Shown here: positions 25,025 to 34,088 of the stretch, in pieces
Position numbering within the stretch: the stretch's first letter is position 1
Layout: every line of letters begins with the position of its first letter
DNA from: Bacteroidota bacterium
GTDB lineage: Bacteria; Bacteroidota; Ignavibacteria; Ignavibacteriales; Ignavibacteriaceae
Direction: 5' to 3'
Assembly (NCBI GenBank): GCA_021813585.1
Contig: JAKAJV010000105.1
Coordinates: 1 to 41,816, forward strand
DNA length: 41,816 nucleotides
Position numbers and translations under genes: made by a program
Notes under the pieces: model-generated
Databases searched by the model: none
What the model was told of the DNA's origin: nothing
What the model saw: only the letters and a program-made list of their open reading frames with translations

Positions 25025-27130
25025 TTATTTTGTCAGCGTCAGCTTTTTTGTAATTGAAAAATTACTTGCACGCAGACGGTAAAAGTAAATTCCGCTTGGA
25101 AGTTTGCCTGCATTAAACATTACCTGGTAATTCCCGCTCTGCTTGTTTCTGTTTACAAGAACTGCAACTTCATCCCCCAGCAGATTATACACTTTTAATG
25201 TAACAAACGCAGATTCGGGTATTGAGTAGTTTATAATTGTGCTCGGGTTAAACGGATTTGGAAAATTCTGGTCTAGAGAAAAGCCCGATGGAACTTTAGA
25301 TAAATCGTCAACCGAATTCACGGTTCCGATTGAAAATGGCGACCGGGTAGAATCTAGGAGCGAAAGGTTATCCTTATTCACTATCTTTATTTTGCAGTTT
25401 GATGAAGACACTGCGGGGACTTTCCACCTGTACACTCCGAACCGGGCATCTACACCGCTCTGCACAAGAGACCAGCTTGTTCCGCCGTTTGTAGTAAAGC
25501 CGATAAGCACCTGGTCTACAAGCATGCTCTTCCATTTTATTTCCACAATGCTGTCAGGGGAAAAATTCTCGCCGCCCTCCGGGTAAATCATGTTTATTGA
25601 TGGCCGGGCATTTGGAGGATATATTTCAAATTTATTTATATTAAAATTTCCGGAGTTGATGAATAATTTTATTTTATGGATACCTGCGCTCAACGGGAAT
25701 TCCTTCGACTGAACTGTTGTCCACGTCTGCCATCCGCCGGTGCCGGGAGCGTTCATTAATCCGGTAACGTCTTTTCCGTCTATCTCAAAGCGGAAAGCTC
25801 CGCCGGCAGAAGTTGAAGCGGTCCTTGCGCTTATTACATATGTCCCGCTGTCCTGTGCATCGACTGTATAACTAAGCCATTCGTTGTTCTGTGTCCAGCC
25901 TACATCAAAGCCTCCGCCGGCATCCGAGCAGGCTTCAATATCAACTCCTTCTGCGGGCCGGTATATACCGCCGTTGTTCTTGCTATCCGAATCATTGTAA
26001 GCATTCCCTTGCCCGCCTAGGTCGTAGTTCTCTGCTTCAATTGTGCCGGGTATTTTTGCGGGAGTTCCGCCGTAGGGAGAAGTAGATGCATTGCTGCCTA
26101 CTGAAATATTTACCGTGTCCGAAGCTGCTGTTAATCCGGTGCTGGAATAAGCGGTACAGGTAATTTTATAATTCCCGGCCTGCACATTATTCCACTTCAT
26201 CTGGTAAGGGCTTACGAATGTTTCGCCTATCTTTAATGCGCCCTGATAAAATTCAACTTTGGAAATGCTTCCGTCCTTTGTAGATGCATTGGCGGTTAAG
26301 GTGATATTTGAATTAGCCGGAAACGAAGAATTATTCTGCGGTGCAATAATAGAGGAAGATGGAAATGATGTTGTATCCTGGTAGACTCTAACATAATCTA
26401 CATGCATCGTCTGTGGGAAGACGGTTGCATTATCCGGGTAGCCCGGCCAGCTGCCGCCGACAGCAAGGTTAAGTATAATAAAGAATTTTTTTTGAAACGC
26501 GCTTAGTGAAGCGGGAGTTATGTCAAGCGTATTATAAGAAATTCCGTCAACCTGCCAAACAATTTCGGAAGGAGTCCAGATAATATCAAAGACATGAAAG
26601 TCATCTGCAAAAGTTCCTGAGCTTAATTTGTACGACCTTGAATAATCACCTCCCCAGTGCGCCGAGCCGTAAACCGTATTTTCCCTGCCCTGTCCGCCTA
26701 TCATTTCCATAATATCGGTCTCTCCGCAAGCAGGCCAGCCAACCGAATTTATATTATCACCGAGAAGCCAGAACGCGGGCCACATGCCCTGCCCGTAAGG
26801 CAGCTTTATTCTTGCTTCAATTTTCCCGTACTTAAAAGAAAATTTGTTTTGTGTGTTTATTCTTGCAGAGGTGTAATTAAATCCGTTATAGCTTTCTTTC
26901 AAGGCAGTAATGGTTAAAAATCCATTGGCCACGCTGCAGTTTTGTGTTCTGCTTGTGTAGAATTCCCATTCGTTATTATTTCCATTATTATTACCTGTTT
27001 CGTTGCTCCATTTTGTTTGGTCCAGGGAAGTTCCGTTAAACTCGTCCGACCAGACAAGCTTGTAGCCCTGCGGAAAGATTGACGGTGTGAGTAATAATGA
27101 TAAGAAAAAAAATCTCAGAAAAATCTTCAT
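25025..27130 (-). CDS. GH16 endo-beta-glucanase with Ig-like, CBM6 and Kre9-like domains and a T9SS sorting domain
   Basis: The protein has 701 residues, with AGGATTAAAC just before the ATG and a signal peptide to about residue 20. The GH16 domain (about residues 22-255) shows WSDEFNG, YGKIEARIKLPYGQGMWPAFWLLG and the catalytic GETDIMEM with E137, D139 and E142. This extended motif with the extra methionine is the beta-bulge form seen in laminarinases. Then come an Ig-like domain (about 258-345), a CBM6 (about 355-495, AEN...NEWLSYTV...), a Kre9/KNH-like domain (about 505-600, YPEGGENFSPDSIVEIKW) and a C-terminal type IX secretion domain (about 610-701) with DQNFPNPFNPST. It is the only type IX substrate seen in the window. 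Expected role: cell-surface or released cleavage of beta-1,3(1,4)-glucan. It is the last gene of the five-gene operon. Confidence 0.94.
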   Translation of the reverse strand: MKIFLRFFFLSLLLTPSIFPQGYKLVWSDEFNGTSLDQTKWSNETGNNNGNNNEWEFYTSRTQNCSVANGFLTITALKESYNGFNYTSARINTQNKFSFKYGKIEARIKLPYGQGMWPAFWLLGDNINSVGWPACGETDIMEMIGGQGRENTVYGSAHWGGDYSRSYKLSSGTFADDFHVFDIIWTPSEIVWQVDGISYNTLDITPASLSAFQKKFFIILNLAVGGSWPGYPDNATVFPQTMHVDYVRVYQDTTSFPSSSIIAPQNNSSFPANSNITLTANASTKDGSISKVEFYQGALKIGETFVSPYQMKWNNVQAGNYKITCTAYSSTGLTAASDTVNISVGSNASTSPYGGTPAKIPGTIEAENYDLGGQGNAYNDSDSKNNGGIYRPAEGVDIEACSDAGGGFDVGWTQNNEWLSYTVDAQDSGTYVISARTASTSAGGAFRFEIDGKDVTGLMNAPGTGGWQTWTTVQSKEFPLSAGIHKIKLFINSGNFNINKFEIYPPNARPSINMIYPEGGENFSPDSIVEIKWKSMLVDQVLIGFTTNGGTSWSLVQSGVDARFGVYRWKVPAVSSSNCKIKIVNKDNLSLLDSTRSPFSIGTVNSVDDLSKVPSGFSLDQNFPNPFNPSTIINYSIPESAFVTLKVYNLLGDEVAVLVNRNKQSGNYQVMFNAGKLPSGIYFYRLRASNFSITKKLTLTK

Positions 27131-27155
27131 GTTTAATCCTAAATCTGGTTTTAAA

Positions 27156-28991
27156 TTAAGGGACGATCCCGGACTTGTTGTTCAAATATTTTACCCAGTC
27201 GTACCAGGCATCCAGAAAAGGCATTGCTGCTATCCTTCCTCCAAAACCGATATACTTATAAGTGAACATAGGAATATTAATTAATTTAATGCTTTTCAAG
27301 TTCTTTTCGTTAACCGAATATTTATATTTCCCGGCAAGTGCCGCAACATATTTGAAAAATTTTTTATTAAATTCCTTTGCAAGCAGCTCATCCTTAATTT
27401 CATTTTTTACGGCGTCGAAATCCGCCTGCGTGCCGGTCGAATCGGTTTTTCTGCCAATTAGTTTAATAACCGAATAGCCGCTGTCGGTTCTAACCGGGCC
27501 GTACACCTGGTTTAGTTTTAGTTTTGCCGCAACCTGGCCGATGGCTCCGAATTCATATGTGGGGAAATACCCGAATTCACCGCCATTGTCTTTCGTCCAC
27601 CACCGTTGTGTGTATTCCCTTGCAAGCCCGCGGAAATCTTTACCCGCTCTTAATTCCTTGAATACTTTTTCAATCACTTCCAGATTGTCGTTTAAAATTT
27701 CAAGTATGTTCACCTTCTCCAGTTCTTTGTGTTCTTTGAAATAGTCTTTTGCATCTTCGTCTGTAACGCTAACCGAATCGCGGAATTTATTCTTCAGCAT
27801 TTTTGCAAGAAAATTATCGCTCCATATGTTTATGTCTTCTTTAACTCCAGGAATATTCTGCAGCCCCTGCCTGAATCCTTCACCGGATAAAAATTTATAC
27901 TGGATATACTTGTTAAGGTTGCCCATTAAGTAAAAGGCAACCGATCTGAAAGACGGATCATTTATTAGAAGCGGGTAAACTATTAAGCTGTACAAATATT
28001 CCTTCAGCTTAATGGGATTTTTCTGTATGTGGACTATATCTTCGTTGTCAGTCGAATTCCCGAACTCATTCAAAATTTGCATTATGTTTGCTTCATCCAG
28101 AAAGAACTTGTTGTCCCGTCCGAAATCGTGCCGTCTTTCTTTCTCCGTAAGTATCGAAGAAATTTTCCCGGTAAGCTTTAGGAACAAAGTGCTGTCGACG
28201 GTTGCAGTTTTATCCTTGTAAAATTTATCCAGATATTTAACGCCTATAATTTTAGACTTCTTCATCCTGATTTCATTAAGTATAGTGGTGTTGTAGTCGG
28301 GGTCTTTCGCATTTGGCGGAACCCTGGAGCTTATTCCTACCAGCTTAAAGATGAACCATCCTCCGGCGGTTTTTACGGGTGAAGAAAATTGTCCGGGCTT
28401 TAAGCTGTACAGGGTATCTTCCACATAATCTTCCTCCATTTGGCCGTAGGTTATTTTAATCGGCGCTTTGTTTGAGTCGTATTCTGCGGGGTCGGAAATG
28501 CGTCCGATAGAATCGAACGGCGCACCTTTAAGAAGCTGAGAGTAATAATTGTAAATTGAAACGGAATCGCCTGTGGAGATTATTCTGACGGATAAAGATT
28601 CGGAAGCGCGGTTTAGTGCCTTCTGAATATCGGCGCGGCTTATTGTTACTTTGCTGTCTATTACTCTTTTATAAAGCGCGTCCCGTACATATAAGTCTTT
28701 AATCTGGCGGATAGAGTATTTGAAATAATCGGTAGTGTCGAACATGAGATGGTTGGCTTCCTGTGCTAGAAGCTTTTCGGCAATGATTGAGTTAAGCAAG
28801 TCGGTCTTGGACGAATCTTCGTTGAATTGGTCGCGAGTGTAATGAGGCACGAGCTCGTATCTTATCTTAAATTCTCTTTCGCTTATATTTTGATCTCCAG
28901 CTTTAGCTACTATTTTATCGGTTTGCTGCGCAGAGGCTTTTATGTTCAAAATAAAAAAAGCAGCCAATAAATATTTAAAGTAATTTTTCAT
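27156..28991 (-). CDS. SurA/PpiD-like periplasmic peptidyl-prolyl isomerase with two parvulin domains
   Basis: The protein has 611 residues with signal peptide MKNYFKYLLAAFFILNIKASA. A SurA-N-like helical region follows (KIVAKAGDQNISEREFKIRYE). The first parvulin-like domain lies at about residues 135-220 (GQMEEDYVEDTLYSLKPGQFSSPVKTAGGWFIFKLVG). The second, at about 427-512, is better conserved, with FRGLAREYTQRWWTKDNGGEFGYF and VYGPVRTDSGYSVIKLIG. Family members assist folding of secreted and outer-membrane proteins. Its ATG overlaps the stop of the GH3-PA14 gene (ATGA at 28988-28991), so it is translationally coupled to a glycosidase. The gene for a type IX-secreted GH16 follows 25 bases later. 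A dedicated folding role for these exported enzymes is inferred. It is longer than E. coli SurA (428 residues). Confidence 0.85.
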   Translation of the reverse strand: MKNYFKYLLAAFFILNIKASAQQTDKIVAKAGDQNISEREFKIRYELVPHYTRDQFNEDSSKTDLLNSIIAEKLLAQEANHLMFDTTDYFKYSIRQIKDLYVRDALYKRVIDSKVTISRADIQKALNRASESLSVRIISTGDSVSIYNYYSQLLKGAPFDSIGRISDPAEYDSNKAPIKITYGQMEEDYVEDTLYSLKPGQFSSPVKTAGGWFIFKLVGISSRVPPNAKDPDYNTTILNEIRMKKSKIIGVKYLDKFYKDKTATVDSTLFLKLTGKISSILTEKERRHDFGRDNKFFLDEANIMQILNEFGNSTDNEDIVHIQKNPIKLKEYLYSLIVYPLLINDPSFRSVAFYLMGNLNKYIQYKFLSGEGFRQGLQNIPGVKEDINIWSDNFLAKMLKNKFRDSVSVTDEDAKDYFKEHKELEKVNILEILNDNLEVIEKVFKELRAGKDFRGLAREYTQRWWTKDNGGEFGYFPTYEFGAIGQVAAKLKLNQVYGPVRTDSGYSVIKLIGRKTDSTGTQADFDAVKNEIKDELLAKEFNKKFFKYVAALAGKYKYSVNEKNLKSIKLINIPMFTYKYIGFGGRIAAMPFLDAWYDWVKYLNNKSGIVP

Positions 28992-31483
28992 TTCAGCGTA
29001 ACCGTGTCTTTCAATTTTATATCGCGCGATGATGAGCCGATAAGCAGTTCATAATTGCCGGGACTAACCTGCCAATTATGTTTATCCGAATCAAAGTATT
29101 TAAAATCATCTTTCGATAATTCGAATTTAACTTTCTTCGCCTCGCCCGGTTTTAATTCAACACGCGCGAATCTTTTCAATTCCTTCGGTGCCTTTTCAAC
29201 TGCAGGTTTTAAATCATGAATATAAAGCTGCGGGACTTCGGCTCCTTTAACTTGGCCGGTATTTTTTAATTCGAAAGCTACAACAAACTTTCCGCCGGAC
29301 TGCGTAACATTTAGATTGCCGTAATTAAATTTTGCGTAGGAAAGTCCGTAGCCGAAGGGGAAGAGCGGCGCTATATTTTCTTTATCGAAATGTCTGTAGC
29401 CGACAAAGATGCCGTCGCTGTAAACCGAAACGCTGTCCTGCTTATGATACGAACCGTAAGCAGAACAGTCCTCCCACCCTTTAGGGAATGTAACCGGAAG
29501 CTTTCCGGAAGGATTATGTTTCCCGGTAAGAACATCTGCTATTGCATTTCCAATTTCATCTCCGCCGAACCACGATTCGACAACGGCGTTTACATTACTT
29601 ATCCATTCGTTCATTAATACAGGCGAACCGCTTGTTACCACGACTATCGTATTTTTATTTACGGCGGCTATTTTATTTATCAATTCGTCCTGGTCATCCG
29701 GTAATTTTAAATCGCTGCGGTCAAAGCCTTCGCTCTCAAAGTTGCTTGATGTCCCTACAAATAAAACTGCGGCATCGGATTTTTTTGCGGCGGCAATAGC
29801 TTCGCCCGTCAGCTTGTCGTTGGGCGAACGCCACCCCATAGTTACAATCGCATCTCCGCCGTTTTCGTAATACTCAAGCTTAATCTTATAGGTTTTGTCC
29901 TTTTCAAAATGCATCTTGTAGGTGTTTGATTGAGCTGCGTGGTCGTTCCAATCATCGATTACCAATTTGTTGTTGACAAACAGCCTAACGCCGTCGTCGC
30001 TTACAACATCAATTAAGTAATCGCCAGTACCAGGCGCTTTTAATTCTCCGGTCCATCGTACCGAGAAATTATCATCCGGGAAGCCCGGGAACGGAGAACC
30101 GCCGCCCCAATTAAAATTTATCTGCTTATCTATTTTTGTAACTGCCGGTTCTCCTTCAAGGTTTTTGTTTGTAAAATACTCGGCAGCAAGCCCGTGCTCG
30201 CTTTTACCGGACTGATAGAAATATTTCCCGTCAATCGGATCCGAGTCCCCTTCCAGCTTTATACCTGCTGCGTAATTTATTTTTATGCTCTTCGGCAGTT
30301 TGTTCTTCAGTGCTTTAAGCGGGCTAACAACATATACCGGGGTGACCATAGAACTCCCGCCTCCGCCTGTTCTTGCTATTGCCGCATTCGGACCGATAAC
30401 CGCAACTGACTTTAAGCTCTTTAAGTTTAAGGGCAGAGCATTGCCGTCATTCTTTAAAAGAACAATTCCTTCCACTGCAGTTTTATATGCAACCAGCTTA
30501 TGCTCTTTAGTATTTATCAAATTCTTATCCGGTGCGTATTGATGCTCGAACAGTCCCAGCTTAAACATCACTGTTAAAATTCTGCTTATCTTATCGTCAA
30601 TTGTTTTTATATCCACTTCTCCGGATTTTACGGCATCCGTTAGAGTCTTTTCGTTAAGATACTTCCCGATCGGCATTTCAAGATCGAGCCCGTTTTGAGC
30701 AGTCGGAATAGTGCTGTGAACCGCGCCCCAATCGGACATAACCAGGCCGCCGAATTTCCAATCGTCTTTTAATTTTTTATTAAGAAGATAATGGTTCTCG
30801 CTGCAGTAATCACCGTTCACTTTGTTATAGGCAGCCATAATGCAAAGCGCACCAGCTTCAGTAACAGCAGCTTTGAAGGTTGGGAGATAAATTTCATTCA
30901 GCGCTCGCTCGCTTACCTCTACATTTACAAAATCCCTTTCATATTCCTGGTTGTTAGCCGCAAAGTGTTTTACAGTTGCAGCCACGCCCTCGCTTTGAAC
31001 TCCTTTGACGTAGCTTACCGCCATCCTTGCGTCCAGGTAAGGGTCTTCGCCGAAGCTTTCAAAATTTCTGCCGCCCATCGGTATTCTTGCAATGTTAACG
31101 CAGGGGCCTAGAATTACGTCCCGCCCTTTGCCTTTTAATTCTTCACCGATTGATTTGCCGACTTTATTTATTAACGCCGTATCCCATGTAGATGCCATGC
31201 ATATACCAGAGGGGAATGCGGTTGAAGAATCCCATCTTACCCCCAGCGGGCCGTCGCTCATTCTTAATTCCGGAATGCCCAGCCTCTCGTTGGGCTTTGT
31301 GGCAAAGCCCGTCCCTCCCAGCATATCTAATTTTTCCTGTAGCGTCATTCTCTTGAGCAAATCCTGCACCCTCTGCTCTACGGGCAGCTTAGCGTCTTTG
31401 TACGGTGTATTGCTCTGCGCGTTAATTTTTACCGTCATTAGTACTCCGGCAATTAAAAAAATAACCGGTAATAATTTATTCAT
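28988..31483 (-). CDS. GH3 beta-glucosidase with inserted PA14 domain and C-terminal Fn3-like domain
   Basis: The protein has 831 residues. The ATG at 31483 is chosen because GGAG lies seven bases upstream and a signal peptide follows directly (MNKLLPVIFLIAGVLMTVKINA); an upstream in-frame start adds 19 residues of unlikely sequence. The first GH3 domain has DGPLGVRW, GRNFESFGEDPYLDARMA, KHFAANNQEYERD and the nucleophile motif LVMSDWGAVHS with D251. A PA14 domain is inserted in the second GH3 domain at about residues 435-550 (GLAAEYFTNKNLEGEP, DDGVRLFVNNKLVIDDW). PFGYGLSYAKF and an Fn3-like domain (about 750-831) end the protein. PA14-containing GH3 enzymes act on gluco-oligosaccharides. It should release glucose from beta-glucan fragments in the periplasm. 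It overlaps the following isomerase gene by four bases. Confidence 0.94.
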   Translation of the reverse strand: MNKLLPVIFLIAGVLMTVKINAQSNTPYKDAKLPVEQRVQDLLKRMTLQEKLDMLGGTGFATKPNERLGIPELRMSDGPLGVRWDSSTAFPSGICMASTWDTALINKVGKSIGEELKGKGRDVILGPCVNIARIPMGGRNFESFGEDPYLDARMAVSYVKGVQSEGVAATVKHFAANNQEYERDFVNVEVSERALNEIYLPTFKAAVTEAGALCIMAAYNKVNGDYCSENHYLLNKKLKDDWKFGGLVMSDWGAVHSTIPTAQNGLDLEMPIGKYLNEKTLTDAVKSGEVDIKTIDDKISRILTVMFKLGLFEHQYAPDKNLINTKEHKLVAYKTAVEGIVLLKNDGNALPLNLKSLKSVAVIGPNAAIARTGGGGSSMVTPVYVVSPLKALKNKLPKSIKINYAAGIKLEGDSDPIDGKYFYQSGKSEHGLAAEYFTNKNLEGEPAVTKIDKQINFNWGGGSPFPGFPDDNFSVRWTGELKAPGTGDYLIDVVSDDGVRLFVNNKLVIDDWNDHAAQSNTYKMHFEKDKTYKIKLEYYENGGDAIVTMGWRSPNDKLTGEAIAAAKKSDAAVLFVGTSSNFESEGFDRSDLKLPDDQDELINKIAAVNKNTIVVVTSGSPVLMNEWISNVNAVVESWFGGDEIGNAIADVLTGKHNPSGKLPVTFPKGWEDCSAYGSYHKQDSVSVYSDGIFVGYRHFDKENIAPLFPFGYGLSYAKFNYGNLNVTQSGGKFVVAFELKNTGQVKGAEVPQLYIHDLKPAVEKAPKELKRFARVELKPGEAKKVKFELSKDDFKYFDSDKHNWQVSPGNYELLIGSSSRDIKLKDTVTLK

Positions 31484-31540
31484 TAATAATCTCCGAAAAA
31501 AATTTAATAAAAATAATTCCGATGTTCTGAAATTAAACAT

Positions 31541-32773
31541 TTAATTGTTTTTTAGTCCAAGGGCCTCCAGATATTTTTCATTTACCTTGCAGTTTTTAAA
31601 CTTGATATTGCTTAAATAATCCGATGCAGTTTCTGCGGCGGCTTTTCTGTCCGGCAGCGCTTTCCTAATTTCCTCGAAAGTCTGCCTGTTGGTATCGGCA
31701 CAGTTAATTATTTTGTCATAGCCTTCCGGCTGGTTAATTGAGACGATGCTGCGGTCGGTATCGAGCCTCTTATAAGTCCAGAAGCACCAGCCGATATCGT
31801 TTTTCTCAAGCAGTCTCCGGAATGATTCAATCCACTGCATAGTATTTTCACCCGATTCTCCGAGCCAGATAGGCACGTTATACTTGTCCCGGAAATCGAT
31901 ATATTCCTGTATGACTGACTGGGTTGTATCGCTCCAGTATTTATGGAAAGTGTAAACAAGCTTTGGATCGAAGGGCTTACCGAAAATTTTGAAGTTGGAA
32001 TCCCATTGCGCGCCGCCGAGAATTATCAAGTGGTTCTTATCCTCGCTGCGGATTGCCTTGGTTATTTTAATATAGAGAGGTTCGAGCATAGCGTTAAGTC
32101 TTTCGGTATCGAGGTACGGTGCTATAGGCTCGTTTAGAAGGTCGTAGCCTAGAACGTATTTCTTGTCTTTGTATCTGGCGGCAATTTCCTTCCAGATATT
32201 AGCCGTAAGGTTTTGGCTTCCGGCATCTTCATAAAGGTACGGATAGCCCCAGCTGTCGTCTATGTTCGCGCCGGTTTGCCCGCCCGGTGCGCAATGCATA
32301 TCGAGTACAACATAAATTTTATATTTGGTGCACCAGCCGATTATATTGTCGAGCATCTTAAACCCGGGTTTTGAGCAGGATGAAGAAAAGTCGATGCCGG
32401 TAAACAGCTTATAATCGAACGGTACTCTTACGGAATTGAAGCCACAATCCTTAATAAATTTTATATCGCGCTCGGTAATATAATTTTTTCGGAAGCTGTT
32501 CCAGAATTTTTCCGCGGCGTCCGGTCCGATTATTTCGTTAAATACCTCAAAAATCTTCCTGGATGATTCGGCACTCTTAAACTTGAACATATAGCCTTCC
32601 GGTTCCAGCCAGTTGCCTACGTTTATTCCTTTAAGAAATAATTCTCTGCCGTCCGGCGCAATAATTTTTTTACCCTTTGTAGAAACAAATCCGGTGCCTT
32701 GGGAAAAGGATTGGGTATACATTAAACAAAAAATGAAGGCGATAATGAAAGGGAAACGTTTTAAGCCTGCCAT
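31541..32773 (-). CDS. GH5 glucanase (exo-beta-1,3-glucanase-like), exported
   Basis: The protein has 410 residues. Its ATG follows CGGAGAAGAATCT, and a signal peptide (FPFIIAFIFCLMYTQSFSQG) is visible. GH5 features run through the protein: LKGINVGNWLEPEGYMFKF near the start and FNSVRVPFDY, followed by VVLDMHCAPGGQTG. GYDLLNEP carries the general acid E215, YTFHKYW lies on a later strand, and WLGESGEN carries the nucleophile E306. The combination GNWLEPEGY and HCAPGGQ resembles yeast exo-1,3-glucanase-type GH5 enzymes, which fits the GH16/GH3 partners. Expected role: trimming of beta-1,3-glucan fragments outside the cytoplasm. It follows the GH16 lipoprotein gene by 54 bases and precedes the GH3-PA14 gene by 57. 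Linkage specificity is inferred. Confidence 0.9.
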   Translation of the reverse strand: MAGLKRFPFIIAFIFCLMYTQSFSQGTGFVSTKGKKIIAPDGRELFLKGINVGNWLEPEGYMFKFKSAESSRKIFEVFNEIIGPDAAEKFWNSFRKNYITERDIKFIKDCGFNSVRVPFDYKLFTGIDFSSSCSKPGFKMLDNIIGWCTKYKIYVVLDMHCAPGGQTGANIDDSWGYPYLYEDAGSQNLTANIWKEIAARYKDKKYVLGYDLLNEPIAPYLDTERLNAMLEPLYIKITKAIRSEDKNHLIILGGAQWDSNFKIFGKPFDPKLVYTFHKYWSDTTQSVIQEYIDFRDKYNVPIWLGESGENTMQWIESFRRLLEKNDIGWCFWTYKRLDTDRSIVSINQPEGYDKIINCADTNRQTFEEIRKALPDRKAAAETASDYLSNIKFKNCKVNEKYLEALGLKNN

Positions 32774-32827
32774 AGATTCTTCTCCGCGCTGGTTAATTGA
32801 AATTTTAATAACGAAATATATCCGTAA

Positions 32828-33652
32828 TTAGTTTGCAGTCTTTTGAAAAGCCCTGACATAATCAATCACCATTTGTTGTGGAAAAGTAGTCCTGTAATCC
32901 GGGTTGCCCGGCCAGTTGCCGCCTACGGCAACATTTAACACGAAATGAAACCTCTGGTCGAAAGGCTTCGTAATATGCGCTGTAAAATATTTTGTGCTGT
33001 CTACAAAAAAGCTTATGCTTGCAGAGTCCCACTCGCAAGCAAAGATGTGAAAGTCGCTAAGGAAGTAACCGCCGGGCAGAGTATAGCTGCCGCCCTGCTG
33101 TTGGTGCGGACTGCCGTAGTGGATGGTTCCGTAAACTTTATTTGCCTGCTGCCCCAGCTCTTCCATAATGTCTATCTCGCCGCTTGCAGGCCATCCGCCG
33201 TAAGCCCAGTCGGTAGGCAGCATCCAGATTGCGGGCCAAAGCCCCTGTCCGTACGGAAGCTTTGCGCGGACTTCGAACCTGCCGTACTTCCAATCGCCCT
33301 TGCCGTTTGAGTTAAGCCTGGCAGAAGTATAATCTTTTCCCAGATAACTCTTCTTCAAAGCCTGGATAACCAGGCATCTGTCCTGTATAAAACAGTTTTC
33401 CGGCGAGCCGGTATAGTATTGAAGCTCGCTGTTGCCGCCGCCGTCTCCGTTAACCTCGTAATTCCATTTCGAGGTATCCAGATTAGGGCCGTTGAACTCA
33501 TCGTGCCAGACTAACTTGTAGCCAGGCGGGGGTACTATCTGGCCGTCCTGGTTTGTAGAATCGGGTTCTGTTACTGCGTCATTCTTTTTACAGCTTATAA
33601 TTGATGTGCTGAAAACGAAAACCAGACAAGCTATCAGAATTTTGTTCCTCAT
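32828..33652 (-). CDS. GH16 endo-beta-glucanase lipoprotein
   Basis: The protein has 274 residues from the ATG at 33652, which follows AAAAGGATATT; an upstream in-frame start adds 21 residues that would bury the signal. The lipoprotein signal is MRNKILIACLVFVFSTSIISCKKND with the lipobox cysteine at residue 21, so the enzyme is anchored in a membrane, probably the outer one. The GH16 core reads LVWHDEFNG, YGRFEVRAKLPYGQGLWPAIWML and the catalytic SGEIDIMEELG with E159, D161 and E164. It lacks the accessory domains of the other GH16 enzyme, from which it differs in location: one is anchored, the other sent out by type IX secretion. It is the first gene of the five-gene beta-glucan operon and lies divergent to the sugar-sensing genes. 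Confidence 0.94.
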   Translation of the reverse strand: MRNKILIACLVFVFSTSIISCKKNDAVTEPDSTNQDGQIVPPPGYKLVWHDEFNGPNLDTSKWNYEVNGDGGGNSELQYYTGSPENCFIQDRCLVIQALKKSYLGKDYTSARLNSNGKGDWKYGRFEVRAKLPYGQGLWPAIWMLPTDWAYGGWPASGEIDIMEELGQQANKVYGTIHYGSPHQQQGGSYTLPGGYFLSDFHIFACEWDSASISFFVDSTKYFTAHITKPFDQRFHFVLNVAVGGNWPGNPDYRTTFPQQMVIDYVRAFQKTAN

Positions 33653-34088
33653 AATATCCTTTTTGCCTCTCTTAAGAAAATGCAAATGAATTGGAGCACT
33701 TTTTGAGGGTGACAAATTTTATGCCCTGTTTTAATTTTACGTCTCTATGAAATAACTGTATTGCTGTTTATTTTTGATTGCGGTTATTTGACCGGTTGAT
33801 ATAGCAAAGTGGTAAACAAAAGCTGTTTGCCGTTGTTGTTTATTTATTATTTTAATAAAATATCGATTATTAAATTGATAAATTTAAGAGGTTCGCTATC
33901 GGAATAAATATTACTAATCTTCCTATCCGGCATTTGGATTCCAATAAATAAATTCCGGACAGCTATTTATTTTGTCTCCCCTATCCTCAAAACCTAATTA
34001 GCAGATTAGTTAACGAATTTGCACCGGTAGAAAGCAGCGACAAAGTTTCTGTTCTTCAAAAAATAAATTCTCTAATGCGAGTTTTTTT
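33653..34088. promoter_or_regulatory. Divergent promoter region between the glucanase operon and the sensor genes
   Basis: These 436 non-coding, AT-rich bases must carry promoters for both directions. I found a perfect small palindrome TTGGATTCCAA (33934-33944) flanked by TCCGG and CCGGA, and an inverted CTAAT/ATTAG pair near 33994-34009; either could be an operator. No good sigma54 site was found: the only GC/GG pairs with suitable spacing have poor surrounding bases. Confidence 0.5.

Noticed and set aside
33781-33831. Sigma54 promoter in the divergent region before the glucanase operon or sensor genes
   Set aside because: One GG/GC pair has nine instead of ten bases between. The other, on the minus strand, has correct spacing but poor -24 and -12 sequences.
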